In this document: in pieces, positions 1 to 8,927 of the stretch
Layout of the letters: the number at the start of each line of letters is the position of its first letter
Position numbering within the stretch: the stretch's first letter is position 1
Assembly (NCBI GenBank): GCA_022821545.1
Contig: JAJEDJ010000015.1
Span: 1-46,504 of the forward strand
DNA from: Caldilineaceae bacterium
GTDB lineage: Bacteria > Chloroflexota > Anaerolineae > Caldilineales > Caldilineaceae
DNA length: 46,504 bases
Reading direction: 5' to 3'
Translations under genes and position numbers: made by a program
The notes under the pieces: generated by a model
Told to the model about the DNA's origin: nothing
Seen by the model: only the letters and a program-made list of their open reading frames with translations
Databases searched by the model: none

Positions 1-2
1 CT

Positions 3-413
3 GAGGGCGTCGTCGCTTCGGAGCTGTTGCCCGGGCTGCAGTTTCGGATGCGGGATCTGCGCCGGCAGCGGGACCTGGTGGAGTTGGCGCTGGACGACGT
101 CTACTCCGGCTACGTGATACCGGACCATAAGATCGCCGTCACCAGGGCTGAAGCCGAAGCAGCGGCGCGCCGGGCGGCAGAGCAACGACCGGAAGCCGAA
201 GCGCAACGCGCCGACGCCGAAGCTGCGGCGCGCCGGGCGGCAGAGCAACGAACGGAAGCCGAAGCGCAACGAGCCGATGCGGAGGCTGCGGCGCGCCGGG
301 CCGCGGAGCAACGAATGGAAGAGGAAGCAGCCGCCCGCCAGGCCGAAGCCCAACGCGCCGCCGAGAAGATACGGGCGATGGCAGACGAGTTGGACCGGCT
401 GCGCCGGCAATAG
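3..413 (+). CDS. Uma2-like (DUF820) protein, C-terminal part with coiled-coil tail
   Basis: The reading frame is open to the left edge, so only the C-terminal ~136 residues are present. The first visible stretch (GVVASELLPGLQFRMRDL) resembles the end of Uma2/DUF820 domains, a PD-(D/E)XK-fold family that is abundant in Cyanobacteria and Chloroflexota; the catalytic part lies outside the window. From about base 138 the protein becomes an Ala/Glu/Arg/Gln-rich helical tail built on three 21-residue repeats, a likely coiled coil often found behind such domains. Its stop lies 65 bases before the ABC transporter gene. The assignment rests on a short segment and is tentative; the cellular role of this family is unclear. 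Confidence 0.55.
   Translation, partial: EGVVASELLPGLQFRMRDLRRQRDLVELALDDVYSGYVIPDHKIAVTRAEAEAAARRAAEQRPEAEAQRADAEAAARRAAEQRTEAEAQRADAEAAARRAAEQRMEEEAAARQAEAQRAAEKIRAMADELDRLRRQ
153..341 (+). repeat. Three 63-bp in-frame tandem repeats
   Basis: Three consecutive 63-base units encode a 21-residue motif of the form AEAAARRAAEQRxEAEAQRAD, the third unit being more diverged. The unit is a multiple of 3 and preserves the frame. It reads as a long charged helix. Repeats of this kind commonly vary in copy number by slippage or recombination. Confidence 0.8.
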
Positions 414-478
414 CGCCTAGACAAGGTAATGTGATACAATGGGTTCGCCACGCTACCTTACTAAACCGGATTTGAAGA

Positions 479-2263
479 ATGGCAACCCTTTCCAGGAACT
501 TGGCGAGACTGTCCAGTCCAAACCAGAACCGCCGCTTCTTGTTGCGGGCCCTCAAATGCCTCCGACCGTACTTGCGGTTGACTGTCGCCGCATACATCTC
601 CTTGCTCGGCACCACTGCGATCCTTCTTGTCACGCCTCAGTTTATTCGCTGGATTGTAGACAGGGGCATCCGCCAGAACGACCTTCAACTCTTGACCTGG
701 TCGGTCCTGGGGCTGTTGGGGCTCACGGCTCTGCGCGGTCTGCTGACATTCTGCTCCAGCCTGTTTGCGGAGACCGCCTCGCAGGGAGTCTCCTACGACC
801 TGCGCCGCGAACTGCACGCCAAGCTCACTGAACTCTCATTTGCCTACCACGACCGGACCGAATCAGGCCAGCTCCTGTCGCGGTCGATGCAGGACGTGGA
901 AAGGCTGCGCATGCTCACCGGTCGTTCGATCCTGGGACTGGCGAATGGCGTTGTCCTGCTTGTTGGCTCGGCTGCGGCGCTGGTCATCATGAACCCCCTA
1001 CTGGCCGTTCTGGCCATGCTGACGATGCCGGTCCTGGCGCACCGCGCCATGAGTTTTGGCGCCCTATACCGTCCCTTATCAGTGGAGATTCAGCAGCAGC
1101 TGGCCGTCCTCACGACCCGGCTGGAACAGAATCTGCGCGGCGCCCGCATTGTCAAGGCGTTCGCCCAGGAAGATGCTGAGATCGACCGATTTGAGACCGA
1201 GAATCAGAAGTGGTTCGGACTGGCCGCGGCTACGGCCCGGCTCACTGCCTTGAACATCCCGATGCTGGACCTGATTGCCAACTTAGCCACCGTAGTAATC
1301 ATCTGGCTGGGGGGTTACCTGGTGATCCGGGGGTCGTTGACTCTGGGCGAGTTGGTCGCCTTCATCACCTATCTAGCGCAGTTGACGTCTCCGATCCGGA
1401 GGCTCGGGTTCCTGATTCCCTCCATTGCCATGGCCGGCGCCTCGGCGGAACGCGTATTCGAAATCCTGGACGAAGAGACGCAGGTAAAGGAGGCGGTTGA
1501 CGCCGTGTCTTTGGAGCCGGTCCGCGGCCACCTGCAGTTTGAGAGTGTTTCCTTCAGCTATGCCCGGCCCCACAGTGTGCTACGCGATATTTCCTTTGAG
1601 GTCAAACCGGGCCAGATCCTTGCATTGCTCGGGCCGACCGGTTCGGGCAAGTCATCGATCATAAACATGATTCCCCGCTTCTATGACCCGACGGAAGGGC
1701 GCATTCTGCTTGACGGCCAGGATATCCGCAACGCGACGCTTGACTCTCTGCGCGGTCAGATTGGCATTGTTCTTCAGGAATCCACGCTTTTTGCCACCAC
1801 GATACGCGAGAATATCGCCTTTGGGCGGCCGGGCGCCAGCGACGCGGAGGTGGTTGAGGCGGCCAAGGCGGCGCAGGCGCACGAGTTCATCGAGAGCTTT
1901 CCGGACGGCTACGATACCAGAGTGGGTGAGCGCGGCGCAACGCTGTCCGGCGGTCAGAGGCAACGAGTAGCCATCGCTCGAACTCTGCTTACAGATCCAC
2001 GCATACTGATTCTCGACGACGCCACTTCCAGTGTGGACACCGAGACCGAGCACCTGATCCAGAAGGCCCTGTCAAATCTGATGCAGGGGCGCACATCGGT
2101 CATTATCGCACAGCGTCTCAGCACCGTAAGGATGGCCCACCAGATTCTGATGTTGGAAAAGGGTCGAATCGCGGCTGCGGGCAATCATGAGTCGCTGTTC
2201 GAGAGATCGGAGCTGTATCGCAGGATCTACGAGGAACAGCTGGAAAAGATCGAAGCGCATTAG
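479..2263 (+). CDS. ABC exporter half-transporter with degenerate ATP site
   Basis: A 594-residue fused membrane/ATPase ABC exporter subunit. The N-terminal ~320 residues form a six-helix type I exporter domain. The nucleotide-binding domain has Walker A GPTGSGKS (385-392), signature LSGGQ (489-493) and Walker B ILILDD (509-514). Two catalytic positions are non-canonical: Asp514 replaces the catalytic Glu after Walker B, and Gln545 replaces the H-loop His (IIAQRLST). In heterodimeric exporters such as TM287/288 and BmrCD, this pattern marks the subunit whose Walker A/B forms the non-hydrolytic site. The next gene has the complementary features, so the two probably make one heterodimer. The substrate (drug, lipid or peptide) cannot be read from sequence. 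Confidence 0.9.
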   Translation: MATLSRNLARLSSPNQNRRFLLRALKCLRPYLRLTVAAYISLLGTTAILLVTPQFIRWIVDRGIRQNDLQLLTWSVLGLLGLTALRGLLTFCSSLFAETASQGVSYDLRRELHAKLTELSFAYHDRTESGQLLSRSMQDVERLRMLTGRSILGLANGVVLLVGSAAALVIMNPLLAVLAMLTMPVLAHRAMSFGALYRPLSVEIQQQLAVLTTRLEQNLRGARIVKAFAQEDAEIDRFETENQKWFGLAAATARLTALNIPMLDLIANLATVVIIWLGGYLVIRGSLTLGELVAFITYLAQLTSPIRRLGFLIPSIAMAGASAERVFEILDEETQVKEAVDAVSLEPVRGHLQFESVSFSYARPHSVLRDISFEVKPGQILALLGPTGSGKSSIINMIPRFYDPTEGRILLDGQDIRNATLDSLRGQIGIVLQESTLFATTIRENIAFGRPGASDAEVVEAAKAAQAHEFIESFPDGYDTRVGERGATLSGGQRQRVAIARTLLTDPRILILDDATSSVDTETEHLIQKALSNLMQGRTSVIIAQRLSTVRMAHQILMLEKGRIAAAGNHESLFERSELYRRIYEEQLEKIEAH

Positions 2264-2320
2264 GCGGCGTAGCTGCCAGTCTGCAGTAACCGGTAAGAGC
2301 AGGGCCGGTAAAGATAAAAG

Positions 2321-4141
2321 ATGTCTATTTCCATTGGATCAACCGGACGCAGCGGCGGACCTCAAAGCCTTCTGCGCAATATGGCGAACGAGGCCGACGG
2401 CAAGGCCTTTGACGGGCAGGTGGTGGGTAGACTACTGACCTACCTGCGGCCGCATAGGGCCAAGATGTTGGGCGCTTTTGCGCTGATGCTCGTCGTCACC
2501 GGTACGACACTGGGCATTCCCCTTCTGCTCAAGGTGGCGATAGACCGTTACATCGCCTCAGAAAATCTGGGTGGACTTGCGCAGATATCGATCGTCATGG
2601 CGGTCCTGTTTCTGGCGCTGTTTGGAGCGGCGTCCGGTCAGCGTTTTCTGTTGTCGTGGGTGGGGCAAAGGGTGCTGTCCACTCTGCGAGGACAACTCAT
2701 GCGCCACCTGCAGGCCCTTTCACTGGGCTATCACAGCCGTCACATCGTAGGGGTGACGATTTCACGGGTCATTGGCGACGTGGCGGTGATCAACGAACTG
2801 CTGTCGCAGGGACTGATCACTCTGATCGGCGACATTCTCGTCCTTGTCGGAATCATCATCGTCATGTTGGTGCTGAGTCCATCGCTTGCCTTGCTTACAT
2901 TCAGTACCATCCCGCTGATGCTGGCGGCTACCTTCTTGTTTTCACGGAAGGCTAAAGTCGCTTTTCGGCAAACGAGACAGAGTGTGGCAGGTGTTGTCGG
3001 CACGCTGGCGGAGCACCTGGCCGGGATGCGGGTCATACAGGCTTTCGCGCAGGAGGAGGCGATGCGCGATCGCTTTGACGACGCCAACAAAGAGAACCGA
3101 ACCGCCTTTGTCGATGCGATGTCGCTCTCTTTCATTTTTCTGCCGACCGTAGAGTTTCTGGCAGTGCTGGCAACTGCCATTGTGCTGTGGTTCGGGGGCC
3201 GGGCGGTGGCGCAAGGTGCCGTGGAAATCGGTGTACTGGTGGCCTTTCTGGCCTACGTCACGAGGTTTTTCCAGCCGATTCAGGAACTGAGTCAGCTGTA
3301 CACAACGATGCAGTCGGCGATGGCCGGCGGCGAACGTGTTCTGGAACTACTGGACGCCCGGCCGGAGGTGGCCGATCCAGCGGATGGCAAGGAGATGCCG
3401 ACGATTGAGGGCCGTATTGAGTTGCGTCGGGTTCACTTTTCTTACGGCAGCGACGTGCCGGTATTGCACGCCGTAAACCTGTTGATCGAGGCAGGGCAGA
3501 CGGTTGCCCTGGTTGGTCCAACCGGCGCAGGCAAATCGACTATTGCCAATCTGGTGGCCCGCTTCTATGACGTCAGCAAGGGGAAGGTGCTGATCGACGA
3601 TATCGACGTGCGAACGGTGACGCAACAGTCCCTGCGCCGGCAGACCGGAATTGTCTCCCAGGAGCCGTTTCTGTTTGCGGGAACTGTGCTCGACAATATC
3701 CGCTTCGGCCTGCCGGATATAGAGGCCGGAGCCGTTGAAGAGGCGGCGAAGCAGGCCAATGCGCACGAATTCATCGCGGACCTGCCTAACGGCTACGAAA
3801 CTGAAATCCTTGAAGGCGGGGCCAACCTGTCAATGGGCCAGCGACAGTTGATCTGCATTGCACGGGCAGTGCTGGCCGATCCTCGAATCCTGATTCTGGA
3901 TGAAGCCACCGCAAGCGTGGATACTGCGACGGAGGCTTTGATACAGGAAGCTCTCGACCGACTGCTAAGCAGTCGCACCGCCATCGTAATCGCCCACCGG
4001 TTGAGCACGATCCGGAGAGCCGACCTGATCTGCGCCATGCAGGACGGTGAAATCGTCAGTAGAGGGACCCATGACGAGCTGCTGGAAGAAGGCGGCCTCT
4101 ATGCCACCCTGTACCAGCGGCAGTTCATGGAACAGGAGTGA
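2321..4141 (+). CDS. ABC exporter half-transporter, catalytic partner
   Basis: A 606-residue type I ABC exporter subunit lying 57 bases after the previous one, probably co-transcribed. It has a six-helix membrane domain followed by Walker [10 protein letters not shown] (from 399), a Walker B with the normal catalytic Glu528 ([12 protein letters not shown]), and a normal H-loop His559 (IVIAHRLST). Its signature is LSMGQ (503-507) rather than LSGGQ. In a heterodimer this altered signature faces the degenerate Walker site of the partner, while the intact Glu/His site faces the partner's LSGGQ. This gives one active and one inactive ATP site. An alternative start, Met21 (base 2381), would remove a Ser/Gly-rich lead. 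Substrate unknown. Confidence 0.9.
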   Translation: MSISIGSTGRSGGPQSLLRNMANEADGKAFDGQVVGRLLTYLRPHRAKMLGAFALMLVVTGTTLGIPLLLKVAIDRYIASENLGGLAQISIVMAVLFLALFGAASGQRFLLSWVGQRVLSTLRGQLMRHLQALSLGYHSRHIVGVTISRVIGDVAVINELLSQGLITLIGDILVLVGIIIVMLVLSPSLALLTFSTIPLMLAATFLFSRKAKVAFRQTRQSVAGVVGTLAEHLAGMRVIQAFAQEEAMRDRFDDANKENRTAFVDAMSLSFIFLPTVEFLAVLATAIVLWFGGRAVAQGAVEIGVLVAFLAYVTRFFQPIQELSQLYTTMQSAMAGGERVLELLDARPEVADPADGKEMPTIEGRIELRRVHFSYGSDVPVLHAVNLLIEAGQTVALVGPTGAGKSTIANLVARFYDVSKGKVLIDDIDVRTVTQQSLRRQTGIVSQEPFLFAGTVLDNIRFGLPDIEAGAVEEAAKQANAHEFIADLPNGYETEILEGGANLSMGQRQLICIARAVLADPRILILDEATASVDTATEALIQEALDRLLSSRTAIVIAHRLSTIRRADLICAMQDGEIVSRGTHDELLEEGGLYATLYQRQFMEQE

Positions 4142-4248
4142 CGGGGGCGAGCAGACTGCGTTCCTCACCTGGCCGGCCGGTCGAACCCCCAACCCGAACA
4201 AAATCCAAGAGCCCAAGCATTTCACTTTAGAGTCGAAGCGTACGTCAA

Positions 4249-5601
4249 ATGTCTAAGCAGCCCAACGTTCTGTTTCTGATCGCCGACGACCACCGCGCGT
4301 CGGCGATCAGGGCCTACGGCGACCCCATAGTTCGGACGCCGACGCTTGACCGCCTCTGCACGGAGGGGGTTTCCTTCCACCGAAACTGCCACATGGGCAG
4401 TCTGAGCGGAGCAGTCTGCGTCCCGACGCGGGCCTGCATTCACACCGGCGCGCATGTCTTCCGAGCTTCGCTCGGCAACGACATGAACGACCGCGAGACT
4501 CTGAATGCGCTGGAGCCCGGACATACCTACCTGGCCGAACTTTTCCGACAGAACGGGTACGCCACCTTCGCCACCGGGAAATGGCACAATGACGCCGCCA
4601 GCTTTGCCCGTTCCTTCAGCGAGGTGGAGAACCTGTTTTTCGGGGGCATGGACAGCCACTTCGCAGTCCCCGTTCAGGACTTTGACCCGACCGGCGCTTA
4701 TGACAATAGCCGGCAGCGGATAGGCGACCAGTTTTCGACCGACCTGTTCGGAGATGCGGCCATTCGCTTTCTTGAGCGACAAGACGGGAGCCGCCCGTTC
4801 TTTCTGTACTGCGCGTTCACCGCGCCCCACGACCCCCGCACGCCACCGCAGGATTGGGCCGGCGTTTACAGGCCGGAAGCAATGCCCCTGCCTGCCAATT
4901 TCGCAGGGATCCATCCTTTTGACAACGGGGAGATGAGCGTACGCGACGAGAAGCTGGCCGGCTTTCCGCGAACTCCGGAAGATACGCGGCGGCATATTGC
5001 CGAGTATTACGGCATGATTTCCGATATGGACGAGAAGATCGGCGAAATTCTGGCGGCCCTTGCCCGTATGGGGCTGGCTGAAGACACGATAATCGTCTAC
5101 ACCGCCGATCACGGGCTGTCCGTCGGCCAGCACGGCCTTTTGGGCAAACAGAATCTGTACGATCACAGCGTGCGCGTCCCATTGATTCTACGCGGGCCCG
5201 GCGTGCCTGGCGGCAAGCAGATTGACGCGCTCACACATACCTATGATGTGTATCCGACTCTGTGTGAACTTGCAGGGTTGGAGATACCTGCGAGTTCTGA
5301 TGCCTATTCCCTCTTGCCGTTGATGGAGGGAACTGTTGCTGAAACCAGACCATACCTGTATTCCGTTTACAAGCACGTCCAGCGGATGATTCAGGATCAG
5401 GAGTGGAAATTGATTCGGTACAGTAAGGACGGAGAGCAGGGCAGTGATCGAACTCAACTCTACCACTTGGCGTCCGACCCCTGGGAACTGAACGACCTTT
5501 CAGAGGACGCGTTAGTCGCGACAGAGAAGGAGAGACTGGAAGAGGAGTTGGCCCGCTGGCAAATGGAGGTGGGAGATCCCGTGCTCACGGCGGGGAAGTA
5601 G
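4249..5601 (+). CDS. Type I (formylglycine) sulfatase
   Basis: A 450-residue alkaline-phosphatase-fold sulfatase that should hydrolyse a sulfate ester. The N-terminus PNVLFLIADDHR supplies metal-binding Asp13/Asp14. CVPTR (57-61) is the C-x-P-x-R signature in which Cys57 is converted to formylglycine by a separate maturation enzyme, not present here. TADHGLSVGQHG (Asp287, His288) is the second metal site, followed by GKQNLYDHSVRVP. There is no signal peptide, so it is probably cytoplasmic. The family is close to choline-sulfatase and iduronate-sulfatase-like enzymes, and the substrate cannot be fixed. It lies 107 bases after the ABC genes, and its 3' end overlaps the convergent next gene by 17 bases. 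Confidence 0.88.
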   Translation: MSKQPNVLFLIADDHRASAIRAYGDPIVRTPTLDRLCTEGVSFHRNCHMGSLSGAVCVPTRACIHTGAHVFRASLGNDMNDRETLNALEPGHTYLAELFRQNGYATFATGKWHNDAASFARSFSEVENLFFGGMDSHFAVPVQDFDPTGAYDNSRQRIGDQFSTDLFGDAAIRFLERQDGSRPFFLYCAFTAPHDPRTPPQDWAGVYRPEAMPLPANFAGIHPFDNGEMSVRDEKLAGFPRTPEDTRRHIAEYYGMISDMDEKIGEILAALARMGLAEDTIIVYTADHGLSVGQHGLLGKQNLYDHSVRVPLILRGPGVPGGKQIDALTHTYDVYPTLCELAGLEIPASSDAYSLLPLMEGTVAETRPYLYSVYKHVQRMIQDQEWKLIRYSKDGEQGSDRTQLYHLASDPWELNDLSEDALVATEKERLEEELARWQMEVGDPVLTAGK

Positions 5602-6508
5602 CAGGGATCCCGTTGCTTCCTTGCGGCATGCGCCCACTTGACATTACAAGCCGGTAACCACTTTCGAGTACTCTATTCTGAACTGCAGGTCGGATCCTGT
5701 AACAGAAGCAGACCGGAACGACTTCACCGTCCAAATGTGAGCCGGCACGCGCCACCAACTTGGAGAACCGGTCCAAGTCCCGCATCGTTAGATTGAACTT
5801 CACCTCTCCAACGATCCAAAGAGCTGTATCTGGTCGGGATGGGTCATACGCTCTTCCAAAGGCGTCGATCTCCTCATCCAGGCCGTCCCTGGTTTGCCAT
5901 ACTCGGCTCAACTCCTCGACCTCCCAGCCAAGCTCACGATGCAACGCGTCCTCGATCACGATCGCGGCCACATCTTCCAGGTCGCCGCCTAACCGATTGC
6001 TCAAGCCGCCTACTTCCCGGGCCAGACTCTGGACAGCAGTTTCGGTTCGACTTTGCGCTTCTCCCAACTCGTCAACACTCTGCTCCGTACGCTGCTGCGC
6101 CTCCGCCAGCGCCTCGACACGCTGCTCCGTACGCTGTTGCGCCTCTGCCAGTTCCTCGACGCGCTGCTCCGTACGCTGCTGCGCCTCCGCCAGTTCCTCG
6201 ACGCGCTGCTCCGTACGCTGCTGCGCCTCCGCCAGCGCCTCGACGCGCTGCTCCGTACGCTGCTGCGCCTCCGCCAGCGCCTCGACGCGCTGCTCCGTAC
6301 GCTGCTGCGCCTCTGCCAGCTCCCCGACCCGCTGCCCTGTACGCTGCTGCGATTCACCTAAATCGCGGACGATTTCTTTGAGTTCACTAAAGTCCTCGCG
6401 ACGCACAAGGTCATTGTAAGAACTGTAGATGACTTCTGTCAGTACTTGGGCCTGACTTTCGTCAAAGACAGCTGTGAGTCGCTCCAACATATGAATCCGG
6501 TCTGCCAT
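5585..6508 (-). CDS. Coiled-coil repeat protein with PD-(D/E)XK-like C-terminus
   Basis: 307 residues. A short helical N-terminus is followed by eight 14-residue repeats (residues 50-161, [14 protein letters not shown]) that predict a long coiled coil. The C-terminal domain has DEEIDAFG, then about 15 residues later [12 protein letters not shown]. This spacing of an acidic residue and E-V-K is typical of the PD-(D/E)XK nuclease fold (DUF3782-like). Related proteins are common in Cyanobacteria and Chloroflexota and are sometimes misnamed chordopoxvirus fusion protein. Function is unknown; a DNA-associated role is inference from the fold. The start is backed by GGAGA about 10 bases upstream and an extended -10 element. 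It is convergent with the sulfatase gene. Confidence 0.75.
   Translation of the reverse strand: MADRIHMLERLTAVFDESQAQVLTEVIYSSYNDLVRREDFSELKEIVRDLGESQQRTGQRVGELAEAQQRTEQRVEALAEAQQRTEQRVEALAEAQQRTEQRVEELAEAQQRTEQRVEELAEAQQRTEQRVEALAEAQQRTEQSVDELGEAQSRTETAVQSLAREVGGLSNRLGGDLEDVAAIVIEDALHRELGWEVEELSRVWQTRDGLDEEIDAFGRAYDPSRPDTALWIVGEVKFNLTMRDLDRFSKLVARAGSHLDGEVVPVCFCYRIRPAVQNRVLESGYRLVMSSGRMPQGSNGIPATSPP
6026..6361 (-). repeat. Eight 42-bp in-frame tandem repeats
   Basis: Eight 42-base units encode the 14-residue coiled-coil motif of the gene at 5585-6508. The six inner units are nearly identical at DNA level, which implies recent expansion or homogenisation. The outer units are diverged. The repeats are contiguous without spacers, so this is not a CRISPR array. 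Confidence 0.9.
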
Positions 6509-6555
6509 TCGACACAGTCTCCGTAGTTCTCCCTAGCCGTGCTGCTTCGTAGGGG

Positions 6556-6564
6556 ATTATAGCA
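6556..6564 (-). promoter_or_regulatory. Extended -10 promoter for the coiled-coil gene
   Basis: On the minus strand the sequence TGCTATAAT is a perfect extended -10 (TGnTATAAT). Transcription would start about 40 bases before the ATG at 6508. No convincing -35 is seen, as is usual for extended -10 promoters. Confidence 0.45.
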
Positions 6565-6645
6565 CATAGTGACCCAATACATCCGCCGGCACCGCAAGAG
6601 CTACAGACAGTCACAGGCGTCACTGCAGATTGGCTGAATCAGAAG

Positions 6646-6673
6646 TTGCACAACTCCTCAATCTGCATATAAT
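6646..6673 (+). promoter_or_regulatory. Promoter of the ilv leader
   Basis: TTGCAC (6646-6651), a 16-base spacer and a perfect TATAAT (6668-6673) form a good housekeeping-type promoter. The start site would be near 6680, about 40 bases before the leader peptide ATG and about 365 bases before ilvB. It is the only strong candidate in the 536-base gap between the divergent gene and ilvB. Confidence 0.6.
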
Positions 6674-6718
6674 AGAGCGAAGCTATCGACTCGCGACCGA
6701 ATCTGTCGCCAATTTTCA

Positions 6719-6817
6719 ATGAAAATGAGCAGCATCTCTGTCTTGAACCTGCTTATCAGCCTTACGGTCCTTCTTCTCGGCCTTGTAGCCCTTCTTGTAA
6801 GCGGCTCTCGGCCTTGA
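6719..6817 (+). CDS. BCAA-rich leader peptide of the ilvBNC-leuA operon
   Basis: A 32-residue open frame beginning MKMSSISVLNLLISL and ending SGSRP. Sixteen of 32 residues are branched-chain amino acids: 10 Leu, 4 Val, 2 Ile, with runs of consecutive Leu codons. It sits between a promoter and a terminator hairpin directly upstream of ilvB, the place and composition expected of an attenuation leader peptide (as in ilvL/leuL of enterobacteria). Translation speed over these codons would sense charged Leu/Val/Ile tRNA. Its stop is immediately before the antiterminator strand at 6820. No strong Shine-Dalgarno precedes it. A short membrane peptide is the alternative reading but fits the context less well. 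Confidence 0.7.
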   Translation: MKMSSISVLNLLISLTVLLLGLVALLVSGSRP

Positions 6818-6819
6818 AT

Positions 6820-6887
6820 GGTTGGCGAAGGCAGAAGTCCGGAAGAACGGACTTCCAGGTCAGGTCAGTGCGGACCCTTCCTCAACC
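6820..6887 (+). promoter_or_regulatory. Attenuator: pause hairpin and antiterminator strands
   Basis: A perfect 8-bp hairpin GAAGTCCG/CGGACTTC (6834-6841 with 6848-6855) follows the leader stop. The segment GGTTGGCGAAGG (6820-6831), starting two bases after the stop codon, can pair with CCTTCCTCAACC (6876-6887) through 5+4 base pairs around a 3x3 internal loop. That would occupy the 5' arm of the terminator. A ribosome that reaches the stop covers 6820-6831 and lets the terminator form. A ribosome stalled at the Leu/Val/Ile codons leaves it free to act as antiterminator. The pairing is seen in sequence; the mechanism is inferred. Confidence 0.6.
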
Positions 6888-6904
6888 GGGAAGGGTTTTT
6901 CTTT
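6874..6904 (+). terminator. Intrinsic terminator of the ilv attenuator
   Basis: ACCCTTCC (6874-6881) pairs perfectly with GGAAGGGT (6889-6896) across a 7-base loop, followed by a T-rich run (TTTTTCTTT). It lies 57 bases after the leader peptide stop and 140 bases before ilvB, so it must be read through for the operon to be expressed. Confidence 0.8.
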
Positions 6905-7044
6905 AGTAGGAGTAATGTGTGTCAGGGAACAAGCGCGGCCTGGGCAGCGTCTCAGGCGCGCAAGAGCAGGTTGGCGGACGCGCTGCCAAGTGGGTCTGAT
7001 TGACTATACCAACATTGTGTGAACCAGGTAGCAGGAGGTGAAGG

Positions 7045-8835
7045 ATGGCACTAGCCAAGAGAGAACCGGAAGACAGCGGATACGACCTGGGACCCCAGGA
7101 GTTTACCGGGTCGCAGATGATCTGGGAATCCCTCCTGCGAGAGGGCGTGCGGATCGTCTTTGGCCATCCGGGCGGAGCGATTTTGCCGGCTTACGACGCG
7201 CTTGCTGAGTATGAGGCGGACGGCCGCATCCATCACGTCCTCGTGCGGCACGAGCAGTGCGCAGCGCACATGGCCGACGGTTTCGCGCGCGCAACGGGGG
7301 ACGTAGGCGTCTGCATAGTCACCAGCGGCCCGGGGGCGACGAATCTCGTTACGGGACTTGCAACGGCACAGATGGATAGCGTGCCCGTTGTCGCGATCAC
7401 CGGCCAGGTGCCGACCAATCTGCTGGGTACGGACGCGTTTCAGGAATCGGACGTGGTGGGCGTGTCGCAGCCTGTGTGCAAACACAACTACCTGGTGACC
7501 GATATTGCCGAGTTGCCGCTGGTGATGAAAGAGGCCTTTTACATCGCCCGCGAAGGCCGTCCGGGTGTTGTACTGGTCGACATCTGCAAGGATGTTCAGA
7601 TTGAGAGCGGCACTTTTCGCTATGATTTCGAGATTAGCCTGCCCGGTTTCGAGCCGTGGCCGGAGTACAGTCCTGAGGCAGTGCAGGACGCGGCCGACCT
7701 GTTAAACAAGTCCGAGCGTCCGCTGATACTTGCGGGTCACGGGGTCCATCTGTCGAATACCAGCGAAGAGCTTCTCCAGCTTGTAGAGAAGGCCGGCATA
7801 CCCGTGGTAACGACGCTGCTTGGCACGGGGAACATCCCAGAGACGCATCCGCTGAGCCTGGGAATGGGCGGCATGCACGGAGAGGCGTTCGCAAATCGGG
7901 CGGTACAGGCCTGCGATGTGCTTATCGCAATGGGGATGCGCTTCGACGACCGCATCACCGGGCGGCTGGACCGCTTTGCCGCGAACGCCAAGATCATCCA
8001 CTTTGAACTGGACAAGGCTGAAGTCGGCAAAAACATCGTGCCCGACGTTGCCGTGGTGGGAGATCTGGCTGATACGCTGCCGGCCTATCTGCCGCTTGTG
8101 GAGGACCGGCGCCACCAGGAGTGGGTAGACACCCTGAACGAGTGGCGTTCGGAGACGGACGAGGCCGACATTATCCAATTTGAGGTCGAAGAGCTGATAC
8201 CTCCCTACGTTATCCGGCAGCTGTGGCATGCTACCGAGCGGACCGACAAGCGCGTAATCGTTGTCACCGACGTCGGCCAGCACCAGATGTGGGAGAGCCA
8301 GTACTACATTCACGAACAGGCCGGAATGCTGCTAACCAGCGGCGGCCTTGGCACGATGGGATACGCATTGCCGGCGGCCCTGGGCGCGCAGATGTCCGAT
8401 CCGGGGGCGCTGGTCTGGTGCGTGGCCGGTGACGGCGGATTCCAGATGACTCTGCAGGAGCTGGCCACCATCCAGCAGGAGAAGCTGCCGGTCAAGATCG
8501 CGATTATCAACAACGGGTTCCTGGGCATGGTGCGCCAGTGGCAGCAGATCTTTTACGACAAGCGCTATGTGGGAACGCCGATTCTTTCACCGGACTACGT
8601 TAAACTTGCCGACGCCTACGACATCCCCGCGGCCGCGGTCCGCCATCCGAGCGAAGTTGTGTCTGTCCTGGAGCAGGCTCATGCAACCGATGGGCCGTTC
8701 CTGGTCGATTTCCAGGTTAAAGAGGAAGTGAATGTCTATCCGATGGTTGCGCCCGGCGCCGCAGTGGACGAACTGATCCGGCGGCCAAAGCCCGGCCATG
8801 TCCAGGGGTACAGCGGCGTGCAACCGAGCTGGTAA
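7045..8835 (+). CDS. ilvB: Acetolactate synthase, large (catalytic) subunit
   Basis: Makes acetolactate from two pyruvates (Val/Leu) or acetohydroxybutyrate from pyruvate and 2-oxobutyrate (Ile), using thiamine diphosphate, Mg2+ and FAD. It has 596 residues, normal for the family. The catalytic Glu70 lies in [15 protein letters not shown]. The diphosphate-binding motif GDGGFQM...[11 protein letters not shown] is near residues 461-495. Typical motifs SGPGATN and ITGQVP are also present. The ATG has a near-perfect Shine-Dalgarno (AGGAGGTG, 7033-7040). It is the first structural gene behind the attenuator, and the regulatory subunit follows 92 bases later. Identification is secure. Confidence 0.97.
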   Translation: MALAKREPEDSGYDLGPQEFTGSQMIWESLLREGVRIVFGHPGGAILPAYDALAEYEADGRIHHVLVRHEQCAAHMADGFARATGDVGVCIVTSGPGATNLVTGLATAQMDSVPVVAITGQVPTNLLGTDAFQESDVVGVSQPVCKHNYLVTDIAELPLVMKEAFYIAREGRPGVVLVDICKDVQIESGTFRYDFEISLPGFEPWPEYSPEAVQDAADLLNKSERPLILAGHGVHLSNTSEELLQLVEKAGIPVVTTLLGTGNIPETHPLSLGMGGMHGEAFANRAVQACDVLIAMGMRFDDRITGRLDRFAANAKIIHFELDKAEVGKNIVPDVAVVGDLADTLPAYLPLVEDRRHQEWVDTLNEWRSETDEADIIQFEVEELIPPYVIRQLWHATERTDKRVIVVTDVGQHQMWESQYYIHEQAGMLLTSGGLGTMGYALPAALGAQMSDPGALVWCVAGDGGFQMTLQELATIQQEKLPVKIAIINNGFLGMVRQWQQIFYDKRYVGTPILSPDYVKLADAYDIPAAAVRHPSEVVSVLEQAHATDGPFLVDFQVKEEVNVYPMVAPGAAVDELIRRPKPGHVQGYSGVQPSW

Positions 8836-8927
8836 TTGCCTGCCAACCAAATTGCCGGCGGTTCGCAACTGCCCGTTCGGTTGGAGCCTGCGGAAACTGA
8901 GAAAAGGAATCGTCACGGGGGAAACCA

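Noticed and set aside
6026..6361. CRISPR array
   Set aside because: The units are contiguous, without unique spacers, and encode in-frame protein repeats; no cas genes are nearby.
5760..6419. Cys/Ser/Arg-rich 219-codon plus-strand frame across the repeats
   Set aside because: It is the complement of the coiled-coil repeats, has low complexity, and lacks a ribosome-binding site.
6509..7044. T-box riboswitch upstream of ilvB
   Set aside because: No T-box consensus (TGGNACCGCG-like) was found; the leader peptide and attenuator explain the gap better.
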